Below are positions 25,250 to 35,479 of a stretch of 64,000 nucleotides of DNA, one piece after another. The stretch is from Microbacterium invictum. GTDB lineage: Bacteria > Actinomycetota > Actinomycetes > Actinomycetales > Microbacteriaceae. Position 1 is the first letter of the stretch. Each line of letters starts with the position of its first letter. The notes beneath the pieces were generated by a model. That model had not been told where the DNA came from. It did not search any database and saw only the letters and a list, made by a program, of their open reading frames with translations. The position numbers and the translations under genes are program-made. The stretch lies in NCBI RefSeq assembly GCF_034421375.1, contig NZ_CP139779.1:620001-684000 (forward strand), given 5' to 3'.

Positions 25250-26257
25250 ATGCGTCGAGTGTCGATGGCCGATGTCGCCGCAGCGGCCGGGGTATCGGGT
25301 CAGACCGTCTCCCGGGTGGTGAATGCCAGCCCGCGGGTCGATCCGGCCACTCGGTCACGGGTCGAGGAGGCCATGGCGCGGCTCGGCTACCGTCCGCACC
25401 GGGCCGCGCGGGCCCTGCGCACCGGCCGCACTCAGACGGTCGGCCTCGTCGTGGCCACCCTCGACACCGTCGGGAACTCCCGCATGCTGCAGGCTGTGGC
25501 GGCCGCCGCCGCCGGGCGCGGCTACGGCCTGGCCGTCGCCACGGTGGCCGGACCGGAGTCAGCCGACGACGCCTTCGCGCGACTCGCCGATCAGGGGGTC
25601 GACGGCGCCGTCGTGCTCAACGAGGCGACGCCGTTCGCCGCGGCGGTTCCTGCCGCCGCAGGCTTCCGCCTCGTCCTCGTCGACGCGCCCATCGTTCCGC
25701 GACCGAGCGGAGGCGAGTCGTGGGGAGTGCACGTCGTCCAGACCGACCACGCGGCGGGCGCCTACGACGCCACCGCCCACCTTCTCTCCCTCGGTCATCG
25801 TCGTATCGCGCACATCGCCGGACCGTCTGACTCGTTCGCCGCCAGGGAGCGGGAGCGGGGATGGCGACGGGCCCTCGCCGAGGCCGCGCTGCAGCCGGGC
25901 GCGCCGGTGCGCGGCGACTGGAGCGCAGCATCCGGTCATGCCGCCGCCGGCAGCATCGGCGATGCCACCGCCGTCGTCGTCGCGAATGACCAGATGGCGC
26001 TCGGCGCCCTGCGGGCCCTGGCCGAGGCCGGTCAGGAGGTGCCGCGCGATGTCAGCGTGGTCGGCTTCGACGACATCGCCGATGCTGCGCAGTACCGTCC
26101 TCCGCTGACGACCGTTCGTCAGGACTTCGACGCCCTCGGCGCGCGTGCCGTCGCCGTCCTCATCGACGACGTGGAGTCGACGGCTTTCACCGCACCGGTG
26201 GTCGAGACCCTCACTCCGACGCTCGTCGTCCGAGCCAGCACCGCGCCTCCGCGCTGA
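25250..26257 (+). CDS. LacI-family transcriptional repressor of the gal genes
   Basis: A 335-residue repressor. The helix-turn-helix is SMADVAAAAGVSGQTVSRVVN, residues about 5-25, followed by hinge helix RPHRAARALRTGRT and a periplasmic-binding-protein-like sugar domain that ends with VSVVGFDDI and PPLTTVRQD, both standard LacI landmarks. ATG 25250 is chosen because GGGAG lies 6-10 bases upstream; an ATG at 25211 would start inside the operator. It is divergent from galTK, so it probably represses them and itself until galactose is present. Confidence 0.9.
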   Translation: MRRVSMADVAAAAGVSGQTVSRVVNASPRVDPATRSRVEEAMARLGYRPHRAARALRTGRTQTVGLVVATLDTVGNSRMLQAVAAAAAGRGYGLAVATVAGPESADDAFARLADQGVDGAVVLNEATPFAAAVPAAAGFRLVLVDAPIVPRPSGGESWGVHVVQTDHAAGAYDATAHLLSLGHRRIAHIAGPSDSFAARERERGWRRALAEAALQPGAPVRGDWSAASGHAAAGSIGDATAVVVANDQMALGALRALAEAGQEVPRDVSVVGFDDIADAAQYRPPLTTVRQDFDALGARAVAVLIDDVESTAFTAPVVETLTPTLVVRASTAPPR

Positions 26258-26262
26258 CGGAG

Positions 26263-27243
26263 TCAGCCGGCGGCGGCGCGCCGCGCCTCCCACCCCGTGC
26301 GGACCATCTCGTCGACGTCGTACCGCATCTTCCAGTCCAGGTCGCGCGCGGCGAGCTCTCCGGTCGCGACGATCCGGTCGGGGTCGCCGGGGCGGCGAGC
26401 GCCGATCTCGGGCGTGAAGTCGATCCCGGTGACCCGGGCCATGGCGTCCATGATCTGACGCACCGACAGCCCGTCGCCCGAGCCCAGGTTGTAGGCGGCC
26501 TCGACCGGGTCGCCGGCGGCCAGCCGCTGCGCGGCCACCGCGTGTGCCGCGGCGATGTCTGCCACGTGGACGTAATCGCGGACGTTCGTCCCGTCCGGGG
26601 TGTCGTAGTCGTCGCCGTTGATGCGCGGTGTGCGTCCTTCGATCAGTGCCTCGAACACGAGCGGGAAGAGGTTGTGCGGCGAGGTGTCGTAGACCGAGCG
26701 GTCGCCCGAACCCACGACGTTGAAGTAGCGCAGCGAGGTGTGGCGCAGCGGCGCGACTGTGTCGGCCGTCGCGACCGCCTGGTCGCGGATCAGCCACTCG
26801 CCGATGAGCTTCGACTCCCCGTACGGACTCGCCGGACGCTTCGGAAGATCCTCGGTCACGAGAGGCACGTCGGGGGTGCCGTACACCGCTGCGGAGGATG
26901 AGAACACCAGGTTCGCCACGCCGGCAGCCTCCATGGCCTCGAGGACGATGCGAGTGCCCTCGACGTTCTGGGCATAGGTGTGAAGGGGACGCGACACCGA
27001 GACGCCCGCATACTTGAAGCCCGCGACATGGATGACGCCGGTCACGTCGTGCTCACGGAGCGTCTGCTCCACGAGCGCGCGATCGAGAATGCTCCCGCGC
27101 ACGAACGGCACCCCGTCCGGGACGAATCCGCGGTGACCGCTCGAGAGGTCGTCGATGACGACGGGGGGCAGCCCCGCGGCATCCAGAGCTCGGACGATGT
27201 GCGCACCGATGTAGCCGGCCCCGCCGGTGACAAGCCAAGACAT
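26263..27243 (-). CDS. galE: UDP-glucose 4-epimerase
   Basis: A 326-residue short-chain dehydrogenase/reductase family enzyme that interconverts UDP-galactose and UDP-glucose. The NAD site is VTGGAGYIGAH at the N-terminus, the catalytic serine and YGESK (Tyr-x3-Lys) are in FSSSAAVYGT and SPYGESK, and RYFNVVGSG and GTNVRDYVHV are family landmarks. It completes the Leloir set with galT and galK but is convergent with the lacI-like gene (5 bases between stops), so it has its own promoter; CAGGAT lies six bases before its ATG. Confidence 0.94.
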   Translation of the reverse strand: MSWLVTGGAGYIGAHIVRALDAAGLPPVVIDDLSSGHRGFVPDGVPFVRGSILDRALVEQTLREHDVTGVIHVAGFKYAGVSVSRPLHTYAQNVEGTRIVLEAMEAAGVANLVFSSSAAVYGTPDVPLVTEDLPKRPASPYGESKLIGEWLIRDQAVATADTVAPLRHTSLRYFNVVGSGDRSVYDTSPHNLFPLVFEALIEGRTPRINGDDYDTPDGTNVRDYVHVADIAAAHAVAAQRLAAGDPVEAAYNLGSGDGLSVRQIMDAMARVTGIDFTPEIGARRPGDPDRIVATGELAARDLDWKMRYDVDEMVRTGWEARRAAAG

Positions 27244-27308
27244 GGCTCCATCCTGCCGTACGCGTCCCCGAGCGCCGTCTGTATGTTTTCGGTCCGCGGA
27301 CAGAAAAA

Positions 27309-27390
27309 CTTACAACGTTGCACACTCTTCTTGACTTCGTCGAAGAGGCCGCACAGCATGGTCCGCGGATGGGATTTACGACGTTGTAAA
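27309..27390 (+). promoter_or_regulatory. esterase promoter with two LacI-like operators
   Basis: TTTACGACGTTGTAAA (27375-27390) is a 16-bp pseudo-palindrome, and a related site CTTACAACGTTGCAC lies at 27309-27323; both share ACGTTG. TTGACT (27331-27336) and a weak CAGCAT 17 bases on could be the promoter between them. The arrangement, one operator each side of a promoter, would allow looping repression. Confidence 0.55.
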
Positions 27391-27512
27391 CGACGCTCCG
27401 GCGCCCCTTCGGCGTGATTTCCGTCTCTCCTCCGTCCCCCTCTCCGCCGCCGAATGTGGGCACTGCAGGCGGTGGATCGGTTGGTCGGGCTCACTGAATG
27501 AGAGAGAGATCG

Positions 27513-30260
27513 ATGAAGATGACAACGACGGAGCGGCAGGGTCGCCGCTCCTCTTGGGTGAGGCGGGTTCTCACCTTCGTCGCTGCTACGGCGGTCGCCG
27601 TGGCAGCCGTGGGGGTGGCCCAGCCAGCCACCGCCGCCAGCGAATGGGTGGTGTCGCAGGATGATGGGTATCTGCGTATCTCGGTTCCGAATGCCGCCGT
27701 CGAAGAGGCCATCGGGCCGGTGTCGCAGGTTGTGGTCGAGGGCAACTTCGGTCCGTCGCACAACTGGGCTCAGATCGGTCTGACGCGCAGCGGTCAGAAC
27801 TGGACGGCCACCTACGGGCCTTTCGATCCGGGGCTGTACTACTACCAGATCACCGGTGACGACAGCAAAGTCTTCAAGGACCCCACTAACCCCACGAGCG
27901 TGGGCTCGGAGCCGGAGTGGAGCACGTTCTTCATCCCTGGTGAGTCGGCCGCACTTCTCGAGGACGCGGCGGAGCCCGCGGGCACCGTCGAGACGCTGAC
28001 CTACGAATCCGCCGTTGCCGGCGAAGAGCGTCAGGCCCTCGTGTGGGTGCCGCCGACCTACAAGCCCACGGGGAAGAAGTTCCCTGTTCTCTATCTCCAG
28101 CACGGCGGGGGGCAGAGCTTCGGCGACTGGGTCGAGGTGGGTCGAGCGGAGCAGATCCTCGACAACCTGTGGCTGCAGGGAAACCTCGCGGACATGCTCG
28201 TCGTGATGGGCAACGGCAACGTGCCGGACTTCTCAACAGAGCTGCTGGAGAACCTCGTTCCCGCCGTCCAGGACACCTACAACGTCGCCCCGAATCGCAA
28301 GAATCGAGCCCTCGCGGGACTGTCGATGGGTGGCGGGCAGGCGTTCGAGGTGTTCCGCGACCACCCGGGCCAGTTCGCGAGCATCGCGACATTCGGGGCC
28401 GGGCGGTTCGGTGACCTCAGCGACATCCCCGTCCGTCAGATGAACAACCGCACCGATCTGTTCCGGGTGTACGTCGGAAACAAGACCGACATCGCCTACA
28501 ACGACGTCTACGACTCCCTCCGGGCGTTCGATGCCGCCGGTCTCGAGTACCAGTTCGACGGCGTCAACCCTGACGCGGGTCACAACTGGAACGCGTGGCA
28601 GGAGAACCTGATCGACTTCGCACCACGCCTCTTCACGCACCAGGCATCCGACCCTGGGATGAGTGACCGGCACACCGCGTTGACCGAGCGTTTCGAGCCA
28701 CCGGCACCGGGGACCACGCCGACGCCGTTCATCGACGACGACGGTTTCGTCACCTTCGAGACCACGACCGAATTCGCCGACGCCGAGTACGTGTCGGTCT
28801 GGGCGAACTGGTCCCCCGGCGGCAGCTGGCTGCGTGTGGAGATGCAGAAGGTCGGCGACCGGTGGCGTGCCACCGTCGGACCGCTGGACGAGAAGTTCTA
28901 CCACTACCGGCTCATCGTCGATCGTCAGTCTGTCAAGGACAGCTCCAATCCGACCAGCGTCGCGTCCGAGCCGGCGTGGAGCACCTTCCTCATCGAGGGT
29001 GAAGGATCACGTCTTCTCTCCGACGTGCCGGAGGGCGAGGGCGGCGATCTGGAGGTCATGACCTACCAGAGCGCGGTCGCCGGGCAGGAGCGCAACGCCT
29101 ACGTGTGGACGCCCCCGGGGTACGACGCGGAGCGGCCGGTGCCGTACCCGTTGTTCGTCCTGAACCACGGCGGCGGTCAGAGCTGGACGGACTGGGTCGA
29201 AGTCGGGCGTGCGCGCCAGATCCTCGACAACCTGCACCGTGACGGCTCGCTGCAGGACATGGTGGTGGTGATGCCCAACGGCAACGTCTCGAACTATCCG
29301 GCAGAGCTCCGTGAGAACGTCGTCCCGGCGGCGGAGGAGCAGTACAACATCAGCCGGAACCCCGACAAGCGGGCGCTGGCGGGCCTTTCCGCCGGTGGAG
29401 CGCGAACGGTGTCGGTGCTGAAGGGCTACCCTGGCGAATTCGCCTGGATCGGAACATTCGCTGCCGGCTTCGGCGGTACGAACGGCGTCGATCCCGCGGC
29501 GATCAACGAGGGGACAGAGCTCTACCGCATCTACACGGGCGACATCACGGACTTCACCTACGGGTCGGTGATCAACTCGCTGCCGGTGCTCGACGAGCTC
29601 GGGATCGAGTACGAGTTCGACGGCGTCACCGTCGGCCCGCACGGATGGGACGTGTGGCAGAAGAATCTGATCGACTTCGCGCCGCGCCTGTTCCAGAGCC
29701 TTCCCGCCGACACGACGCGACCCGAAGTCGCTCTCGTGTCGCCCGAGACGGCCGGTCCGTTCCGCGACGTCGCGCTCCGTGTCGACGCCACGGATGTCGG
29801 AGGTCTCCAGCGCATCGTCGCCAACGTCTATCAAGGGGGCACCCTCGTGCAGAGCACGCAGGTCGCCCTCGACGGGGCCGAGGCCGGGACGCACGAGGCG
29901 ACGCTGCAGCTCCCATCGGGTGACTACACCGTGAAGTACAACGCGCAGGATCTCGCGGGGAACATCTCGCCGACCGGTTCGTTCGACTTCTCTGTCGACG
30001 TCACCGTACCGGAGGCGACGGTCAAACCCGAGTCGGTCGCGACCGGCGATACCTACGACACCGTCAGCTACAAGCTGTACGACGCGGTGGGTATCGACCG
30101 GGTCGAGATCAACGGTGTCGTCAAGGACCTGACGAACAACACCTGGTCGGACGTCAACGGAATCGCTCCCGGCGTCTTCGGGGCAGTTCAGGGTGAGAAC
30201 ACGATGGTCGTGTACGACGTGCTGGGCAACAGCACCGCGTACACCTTCATCCTCAACTGA
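27513..30260 (+). CDS. secreted tandem-domain esterase with C-terminal Ig-like modules
   Basis: A 915-residue exported protein. Residues 1-42 are a signal peptide (basic start, hydrophobic core, cleavage near ATAA-SEW). Two homologous halves follow, each with an N-terminal early-set beta domain (YYYQITGDDSKVFKDP / HYRLIVDRQSVKDSSNP) and an esterase-D-type hydrolase domain. Nucleophile elbows are GLSMGG (~270) and GLSAGG (~623); the late histidines are in AGHNW (~356) and GPHGW (~710). From ~730 there are Ig-like beta domains. The fold is that of feruloyl/acetyl-xylan esterases, so a role in plant polysaccharide deacylation is likely. An ATG at 27498 is possible, but GAGAGAG precedes 27513. 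Confidence 0.85.
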   Translation: MKMTTTERQGRRSSWVRRVLTFVAATAVAVAAVGVAQPATAASEWVVSQDDGYLRISVPNAAVEEAIGPVSQVVVEGNFGPSHNWAQIGLTRSGQNWTATYGPFDPGLYYYQITGDDSKVFKDPTNPTSVGSEPEWSTFFIPGESAALLEDAAEPAGTVETLTYESAVAGEERQALVWVPPTYKPTGKKFPVLYLQHGGGQSFGDWVEVGRAEQILDNLWLQGNLADMLVVMGNGNVPDFSTELLENLVPAVQDTYNVAPNRKNRALAGLSMGGGQAFEVFRDHPGQFASIATFGAGRFGDLSDIPVRQMNNRTDLFRVYVGNKTDIAYNDVYDSLRAFDAAGLEYQFDGVNPDAGHNWNAWQENLIDFAPRLFTHQASDPGMSDRHTALTERFEPPAPGTTPTPFIDDDGFVTFETTTEFADAEYVSVWANWSPGGSWLRVEMQKVGDRWRATVGPLDEKFYHYRLIVDRQSVKDSSNPTSVASEPAWSTFLIEGEGSRLLSDVPEGEGGDLEVMTYQSAVAGQERNAYVWTPPGYDAERPVPYPLFVLNHGGGQSWTDWVEVGRARQILDNLHRDGSLQDMVVVMPNGNVSNYPAELRENVVPAAEEQYNISRNPDKRALAGLSAGGARTVSVLKGYPGEFAWIGTFAAGFGGTNGVDPAAINEGTELYRIYTGDITDFTYGSVINSLPVLDELGIEYEFDGVTVGPHGWDVWQKNLIDFAPRLFQSLPADTTRPEVALVSPETAGPFRDVALRVDATDVGGLQRIVANVYQGGTLVQSTQVALDGAEAGTHEATLQLPSGDYTVKYNAQDLAGNISPTGSFDFSVDVTVPEATVKPESVATGDTYDTVSYKLYDAVGIDRVEINGVVKDLTNNTWSDVNGIAPGVFGAVQGENTMVVYDVLGNSTAYTFILN

Positions 30261-30271
30261 TCACAAGCGAC

Positions 30272-30303
30272 TGCGCCCTCTCGCCCCGGCGGGAGGGCGC
30301 AGC
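30272..30303. terminator. strong hairpin terminator between esterase and truncated LacI gene
   Basis: CTGCGCCCTC (30272-30281) pairs perfectly with GAGGGCGCAG (30294-30303) around a 12-base loop, 11 bases after the esterase stop and 2 bases from the convergent gene's stop. No U-run follows. Confidence 0.65.
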
Positions 30304-30305
30304 GC

Positions 30306-30860
30306 TCAGTCCGCGGGCAGATTGCGGATGACCCGGATGGCGCGGGCCGCGGCATCCGGGTCGTCGGTGCCGTCGGGGGCGAACGTGACGACCCGGGTGC
30401 CCATGGCCTGCAGCGCGGCGATCTCGGCGAGAGCCTCGCCCTCCGACCCCGCAACGCCCTCGCCGAGGATCAGCCCCTGCGGTCGCTGGCCGCGGAGGGT
30501 CTGCAGGATCTTCCGCTCCCGCTCGGGGTCGCCGCCGGTCTCGGCCACGGTGAGAATCAGCCCCGCCGCCTCGGTCTCGTGCACGAGTGCCCGGGTCAGG
30601 GCGCCGAACCGGTCGTCGGTCATGTCGGTGACGACGAAGGCCGTGATGGCGGAGGCCCCGCGGGCGATCGCCTGCGCCGCGACGTTGGCGGTGTAGCCGA
30701 GTTTCGTCGCCGCCGCCTCCACGCGGACGCGATAACTGTCGGCGACCTTGCGGTTCGACCCGTTCAGAACGCGCGATGCAGTCGCCAACGACACGCCCGC
30801 CTCGCGGGCTACGTCGTGGAGAGTGGGTGCACCTCGGGTAAGCGCGACGCTCTCGGTCAC
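30306..30860 (-). pseudogene. truncated LacI-family regulator
   Basis: A 184-residue product with an intact LacI helix-turn-helix (PTLHDVAREAGVSLATASRV) and hinge, followed by only the first part of the sugar-binding domain. Full family members are about 330-350 residues. The reading stops just where the strand normally reading AIRVDN would continue (here AIRVIRNLPAD, then stop), and the next gene's terminator is two bases away, so the C-terminal half is missing. It has a good leaderless promoter (TACACT six bases before the GTG), so a DNA-binding stub could still be made. It may once have controlled the convergent esterase. Confidence 0.7.
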
Positions 30861-30953
30861 AGGCTCAGTGTATGCCCCGCGGAGTCGACGCGGGCGGATG
30901 AATTCGGTACGATCCGCCCGCGCGGCGGCCGCGGCGCGAGCCGGTCGCTGCGG

Positions 30954-32594
30954 TCAGCCGCCGAGGGCCGCCGAGACGACCGCCCTCGCCTCCTCCTGCA
31001 CCTGCCGCAGGTGCTCCTCGCCGCGCAGCGACTCGGCATACAGCTTGTAGACGTCCTCGGTGCCGGAGGGGCGGGCGGCGAACCATGCGTCGGCCGTCTG
31101 CACCTTCAGCCCGCCGATCGGCGCGTCGTTCCCGGGTGCGTGCGAGAGCTTCGCGGTGATCGGGTCGCCGGCGAGCTCGGTGGCCGTGACCGCGTCGGGC
31201 GACAGCTTCGCCAGCTTCGCCTTCTGCTCGGGGGTGGCCGGGGCGTCGACGCGCTGGTAGGCGGATGACCCGAACTCGGCCTCGAGCTCGCCGTAGCGCT
31301 CCGACGGGGTCTTGCCGGTGACGGCGACGATCTCCGCTGCAAGGAGACACAGCAGGATGCCGTCCTTGTCGGTGGTCCAGACCGTCCCGTCCTTGCGGAG
31401 GAACGAGGCGCCGGCGGATTCCTCACCGCCGAAGGCGACCGACCCGTCGAGGAGCCCGGGGACGAACCACTTGAAACCCACCGGCACCTCGTAGAGCCTG
31501 CGACCGAGGCCCTCGACGACCCGGTCGATGATCATCGACGACACCAGGGTCTTCCCGACCGCGGCGTCGCCCGGCCAGTTCTCGCGGTGCGAGAACAGGT
31601 AGTCGATCGCGACCGCGAGGTAGTGGTTCGGGTTCATGAGTCCCGCGTCGGGGGTGACGATGCCGTGCCGGTCGGCATCGGCATCGTTGCCGGTGAGGAT
31701 GTCGTAATCGTGGCGCTTGGCCACGAGCGAGGCCATCGCCGAGGGTGACGAGGGGTCCATGCGGATCTTCTCGTCCCAGTCGAGCGTCATGAACCGCCAC
31801 GTCGGGTCGACGTCGGGGTTCACGACCGTCAGGTCGAGCTCGTACATCTCGGCGATGCGCGCCCAGTACTCCACCGAGGCGCCGCCGAGCGGGTCGGCGC
31901 CGATGCGCACGCCGGCCGACCGGATGACGTCGATGTCGATGATGGTGGCGAGGTCGCGGACGTACGCCTCACGGAAGTCGTAGCTGCCGAGGGTGTCGGC
32001 GTCGATGTCGCTGTACTTCGTGCGGGCGACGCCCTCGAGCCCGGCGGCGATGAGCTCGTTCGCGCGGTTCGCGATCCACCCGGTGGCGTCGGTGTCGGCT
32101 GGCCCGCCGTGCGGGGGGTTGTACTTGAACCCGCCGTCGGCGGGAGGGTTGTGGCTCGGGGTCACGACGATGCCGTCCGCTCGGCCCGGGTCGTCCGCGC
32201 TCCTGCCCCGGTTGTACGTCAGGATCGCGTGGCTGAGCGCCGGGGTGGGCACCCATGAGTCGCGGGAGTCGACGCGGACGTCGACGCCCGCCGCGACGAG
32301 CACCTCGATCGCGCTGCGCTCGGCGGGGAGGGACAGGCCGTGCGTGTCGCGCCCGAGGAACAGGGGGCCCTCGATGCCCGCCGTCCGGCGGTAGTCGACG
32401 ATCGCCTGCGTGGTGGCGAGGATGTGGTCTTCGTTGAAGCTGGTGTTCAGCGACGACCCGCGATGACCGCTCGTGCCGAACGCCACGCGCTGAGCGGGGA
32501 TCGAGGCGTCGGGTTTCCGGTCGTAGTAGGCAGAGATGAGGGCGTCGATGTCGATGAGGTCGGAGGCCTCGGCGGGCTGTCCTGCGCGCGTCAT
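30954..32594 (-). CDS. pgm: phosphoglucomutase (alpha-D-glucose phosphate-specific)
   Basis: A 546-residue alpha-D-phosphohexomutase. The active-site serine loop is [12 protein letters not shown], the metal-binding loop is [10 protein letters not shown], the sugar-binding loop is GGEESAG, and the phosphate-binding loop is [26 protein letters not shown] marks the N-terminus. It converts glucose-1-phosphate, the product of the Leloir pathway encoded nearby, to glucose-6-phosphate. CAGACT lies six bases before the ATG, so the transcript is probably leaderless. It is divergent from pheA. Confidence 0.95.
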   Translation of the reverse strand: MTRAGQPAEASDLIDIDALISAYYDRKPDASIPAQRVAFGTSGHRGSSLNTSFNEDHILATTQAIVDYRRTAGIEGPLFLGRDTHGLSLPAERSAIEVLVAAGVDVRVDSRDSWVPTPALSHAILTYNRGRSADDPGRADGIVVTPSHNPPADGGFKYNPPHGGPADTDATGWIANRANELIAAGLEGVARTKYSDIDADTLGSYDFREAYVRDLATIIDIDVIRSAGVRIGADPLGGASVEYWARIAEMYELDLTVVNPDVDPTWRFMTLDWDEKIRMDPSSPSAMASLVAKRHDYDILTGNDADADRHGIVTPDAGLMNPNHYLAVAIDYLFSHRENWPGDAAVGKTLVSSMIIDRVVEGLGRRLYEVPVGFKWFVPGLLDGSVAFGGEESAGASFLRKDGTVWTTDKDGILLCLLAAEIVAVTGKTPSERYGELEAEFGSSAYQRVDAPATPEQKAKLAKLSPDAVTATELAGDPITAKLSHAPGNDAPIGGLKVQTADAWFAARPSGTEDVYKLYAESLRGEEHLRQVQEEARAVVSAALGG

Positions 32595-32663
32595 GACCCC
32601 AGTCTGCCCCGAGCGGGCCACCCGCCGCACGGGTTGACACATCCGGTGGCTAGGCTGAACGCC

Positions 32664-33638
32664 GTGACTTCCGACGCCGCCGGGCCCGAGGCATCCGTTC
32701 CCCCCCGACGGACCTACAGCTTCCTCGGCCCGGCCGGAACCTTCACCGAAGCCGCACTCGCCCAGGTTCCCGAGGCGCGCGGGCAGATCTGGCGGCCCGT
32801 GCACAACGTGGGCGAGGCGCTTGCGGACGTCATCGACGGCCGCGCGCACGCGGCGATGATCGCGATCGAGAACTCCGTCGACGGAGGTGTGTCCACCGCC
32901 CAGGACGCGCTGGCCACGGTCCCGGGGCTGCGGATCATCGGCGAGTACCTGGTGCCGGTCGACTTCGTGCTCGTCGGGCGCCCCGGCGCACAGCTCGACG
33001 ACGTCTCTCTCGTCGCGGCGCACCCCGTCGCCTACGCGCAGTGCCTGCAGTGGCTGACGCGGACCCTTCCCGCGCACGCGCACATCCCGGCATCCAGCAA
33101 CGTCGCCAGCGCCCTCGGGCTCCTCGACGGCACGAGCGACGCCGATGCCGCGATCGCCCCGCCGGGAATCCTCGAGCACCACGACCTGGAGCTGCTGGCC
33201 GAGAAGATCGGCGACAACCTCAACGCGGTGACCCGCTTCGTGCTGGTCGGCAAGACCGTCGCGCCGCCCGAACCCACGGGCGCCGACAAGACCTCGCTCA
33301 TCGTCGAACTGCCCGACGACCGCCCGGGGGCGCTGCTGGAGATGCTCGAGCAGTTCGCCACCCGGGGGATCAACCTGTCGCTTCTGGCCTCGCGCCCGAT
33401 CGGCGACGAGCTCGGCCGGTACCGGTTCGTCATCGACGCCGACGGCCACGTCCACGACGAGCGGATGGCCGACGCGCTCCTGGGCCTTCGCCGGTTCAGC
33501 CCGAAGGTGATCTTCCTCGGGTCGTACCCGCGTGCAGACCGCGCGGTGGTGCGCTACCCCGACCGCTACTCCGACGATGTCTTCGTCGAGGCGCGCGACT
33601 GGCTGCGAGGTCTGCTCAGCGGCGAGCCGGAGGGCTGA
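32664..33638 (+). CDS. pheA: prephenate dehydratase
   Basis: A 324-residue enzyme converting prephenate to phenylpyruvate for phenylalanine synthesis. The catalytic domain begins [16 protein letters not shown] and contains [11 protein letters not shown] and the TRFVLVG motif with the catalytic threonine. The C-terminal ACT domain ([19 protein letters not shown]) should bind phenylalanine for feedback inhibition. The usual ESRP of the ACT domain reads ASRP here. The GTG start lies seven bases behind TAGGCT, consistent with a leaderless message. Confidence 0.93.
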   Translation: MTSDAAGPEASVPPRRTYSFLGPAGTFTEAALAQVPEARGQIWRPVHNVGEALADVIDGRAHAAMIAIENSVDGGVSTAQDALATVPGLRIIGEYLVPVDFVLVGRPGAQLDDVSLVAAHPVAYAQCLQWLTRTLPAHAHIPASSNVASALGLLDGTSDADAAIAPPGILEHHDLELLAEKIGDNLNAVTRFVLVGKTVAPPEPTGADKTSLIVELPDDRPGALLEMLEQFATRGINLSLLASRPIGDELGRYRFVIDADGHVHDERMADALLGLRRFSPKVIFLGSYPRADRAVVRYPDRYSDDVFVEARDWLRGLLSGEPEG

Positions 33639-33696
33639 TCGTCCGAGGGGTGGCCTTGGTGTTCCTCGACGGCGGCCGCGGTCCTACACTGACCTC

Positions 33697-34938
33697 GTGA
33701 GCCACCCCGACCCCCCGGCTCCGGCCGGCCGCACCGGGCGGGTGCGTCTGCCGCGGCCTATGACCAGCGGCGAGGACAGCCGGGTCACGACGTTCGAGCT
33801 GTTCTTCGACCTCGTCTACGTCTTCGCCTTCACGCAGGTCTCGCGGCTCATGGCCGAGACGCACAGCGCCGCGGGGATCGCGCAGGCCCTCGTCATCCTG
33901 GCCCTGCTCTGGTGGACGTGGGTGGGGTACGCGTGGCTTGCGAACCGGCTGCCGGCGGACCAGCCGTTCCTGCGGACCGGCATGACGGTGGCGATGATCG
34001 GAGTCTTCATCTGCGCCCTCACGATCCCCGAGGCGTTCGACGACTTCGACGGCGGGCTCTACGGCCCGATGGTGTTCGCCGTCGCCTACGGCGTCGTGCG
34101 CCTGGTGCATCTCATCCTCTTCTTCGTCACTGCGACCGATGATCCGGAGCTGCGGCGGCAGCTGACGGTGTGGAGCGTGTCGTCGGTGCTCCCCGCCTGC
34201 GCCGCACTCATCGTCGGGGCGGCGATCGGCGGCGAGGTGCAGGTGTGGATCTGGGCGCTGGCCATCGTGTTCGAGGGCCTGGGCACCCGGGCGCTGTCAC
34301 CCGGCGGTGGCGGATGGCGCATCCACTCGGTCGCCCACTGGTCGGAGCGTCACGGTCTCATCGTCATCCTCGCGCTCGGCGAATCGATCGTGGCGATCGG
34401 CGTCGGCGTGGCCCGCGAGCCGATCAGCGTGCCGATCCTCCTCGGCACCGCGACCTCGATCGTGATCTCGGTGCTGCTGTGGTGGTCGTACTTCCGCCGG
34501 CTCGCCAGGGTGGGCGAGCACACCCTCGCCCGGCTGTCCGGCGGGCCGCTCGTCAAGCTCGCCCGCGACGCCTACTCGTACGTCCACTTCCTGATCGTCG
34601 CGGGGATCGTGCTGGCGGCCCTGGGCATCGAGGATGCGATGGCCCACATCACCGACCCCGAACCCCTGGGATGGTTCGGTGCGGCGGCCCTCGGGTCGGG
34701 CATCGCCCTGTTCGCTGCGGGGACGATCTGGTTCGCCGTGCTCGTCGGCGAACGGCGGCCGTACTTCCGGGGCCTGGAGGCGATCGTGGCCACCGTGTCC
34801 ATCCCGCTCCTTGCGGTTCTCCCGCCGGCGGCGGCGTTGACGGCGGCGGTCGTCCTCATGGGCCTGGTCGCGGGCGCGGAGGGCTGGGTGCACCTGCGGG
34901 CCGATCGCCGCGAAGCTCAGTCGTCGACGGCGGCGTGA
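33697..34938 (+). CDS. ltrA: low-temperature-requirement protein A (LtrA) family membrane protein
   Basis: A 413-residue membrane protein with about 10-11 hydrophobic helices. The N-terminal TTFELFFDLVYVFAFTQVSR and the central HWSERHGLIVILALGESIV are the signature segments of the LtrA family. Its biochemical role is unknown. The GTG start is six bases behind TACACT, so a leaderless mRNA is likely. Its 3 prime end overlaps the convergent MarR gene by 22 bases, so the two transcripts are antisense at their ends. Confidence 0.88.
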   Translation: MSHPDPPAPAGRTGRVRLPRPMTSGEDSRVTTFELFFDLVYVFAFTQVSRLMAETHSAAGIAQALVILALLWWTWVGYAWLANRLPADQPFLRTGMTVAMIGVFICALTIPEAFDDFDGGLYGPMVFAVAYGVVRLVHLILFFVTATDDPELRRQLTVWSVSSVLPACAALIVGAAIGGEVQVWIWALAIVFEGLGTRALSPGGGGWRIHSVAHWSERHGLIVILALGESIVAIGVGVAREPISVPILLGTATSIVISVLLWWSYFRRLARVGEHTLARLSGGPLVKLARDAYSYVHFLIVAGIVLAALGIEDAMAHITDPEPLGWFGAAALGSGIALFAAGTIWFAVLVGERRPYFRGLEAIVATVSIPLLAVLPPAAALTAAVVLMGLVAGAEGWVHLRADRREAQSSTAA

Positions 34939-35399
34939 GCCCGATAGGTCGCGATCACCCGTGACAGGTAGCGGGCGATGACCTCCTGCTCCTCCGGTGT
35001 GAACTCATCGAGTTCGCGGTCCACGTCGTGGATCATCGGCATCAGCATGCCGAGGGCCCGAGCGCGGGATGCGGGTGTGGGGACGACCATGACGCCGCGG
35101 CGATCGGTGGGGTGCGGCTCGCGCGTGACGTGACCCAGGGCGACCAGCCGGTCGACGGCCGTCGTCGTCGAGGCGGTCGAGATGCCCAGGCGCTTGGCCA
35201 GCTCGCTGGGCGCGAGCGGTCCGGCCATGAGCAGATGCTCCATCGCCTCGAGATCGGTCGGATTCACGGTGAGCTCGCGTCGCATCCGCTCTTCGAACAG
35301 CTCGGTGACGTCGAGTACCTCGCGCAGCAGGGTCGTGGGCGCGCGGAACGCGGGTGGGCCGGGAGGTGCCGGCACCGACGGGACATCCGCTGCGTGCAC
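34917..35399 (-). CDS. MarR-family transcriptional regulator
   Basis: A 160-residue winged-helix regulator with LAPSELAKRLGISTASTTTAV (about 62-82) as recognition element and the wing HPTDRRGVMVVPTPA. It is divergent from an MMPL transporter whose start is 81 bases away, the usual layout for a repressor of an export gene. The shared gap holds A/T-rich sequence with CTAG-containing half-sites (35417-35445). The GTG start is six bases behind TATACT. Confidence 0.88.
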   Translation of the reverse strand: MHAADVPSVPAPPGPPAFRAPTTLLREVLDVTELFEERMRRELTVNPTDLEAMEHLLMAGPLAPSELAKRLGISTASTTTAVDRLVALGHVTREPHPTDRRGVMVVPTPASRARALGMLMPMIHDVDRELDEFTPEEQEVIARYLSRVIATYRAHAAVDD

Positions 35400-35479
35400 C
35401 GCACCAGTATAACTGCGCTAGTCTTCCTCATATCTAGGTTTTCTAATTAAATCCTTCTCATCGACACAGGAGACGACCG

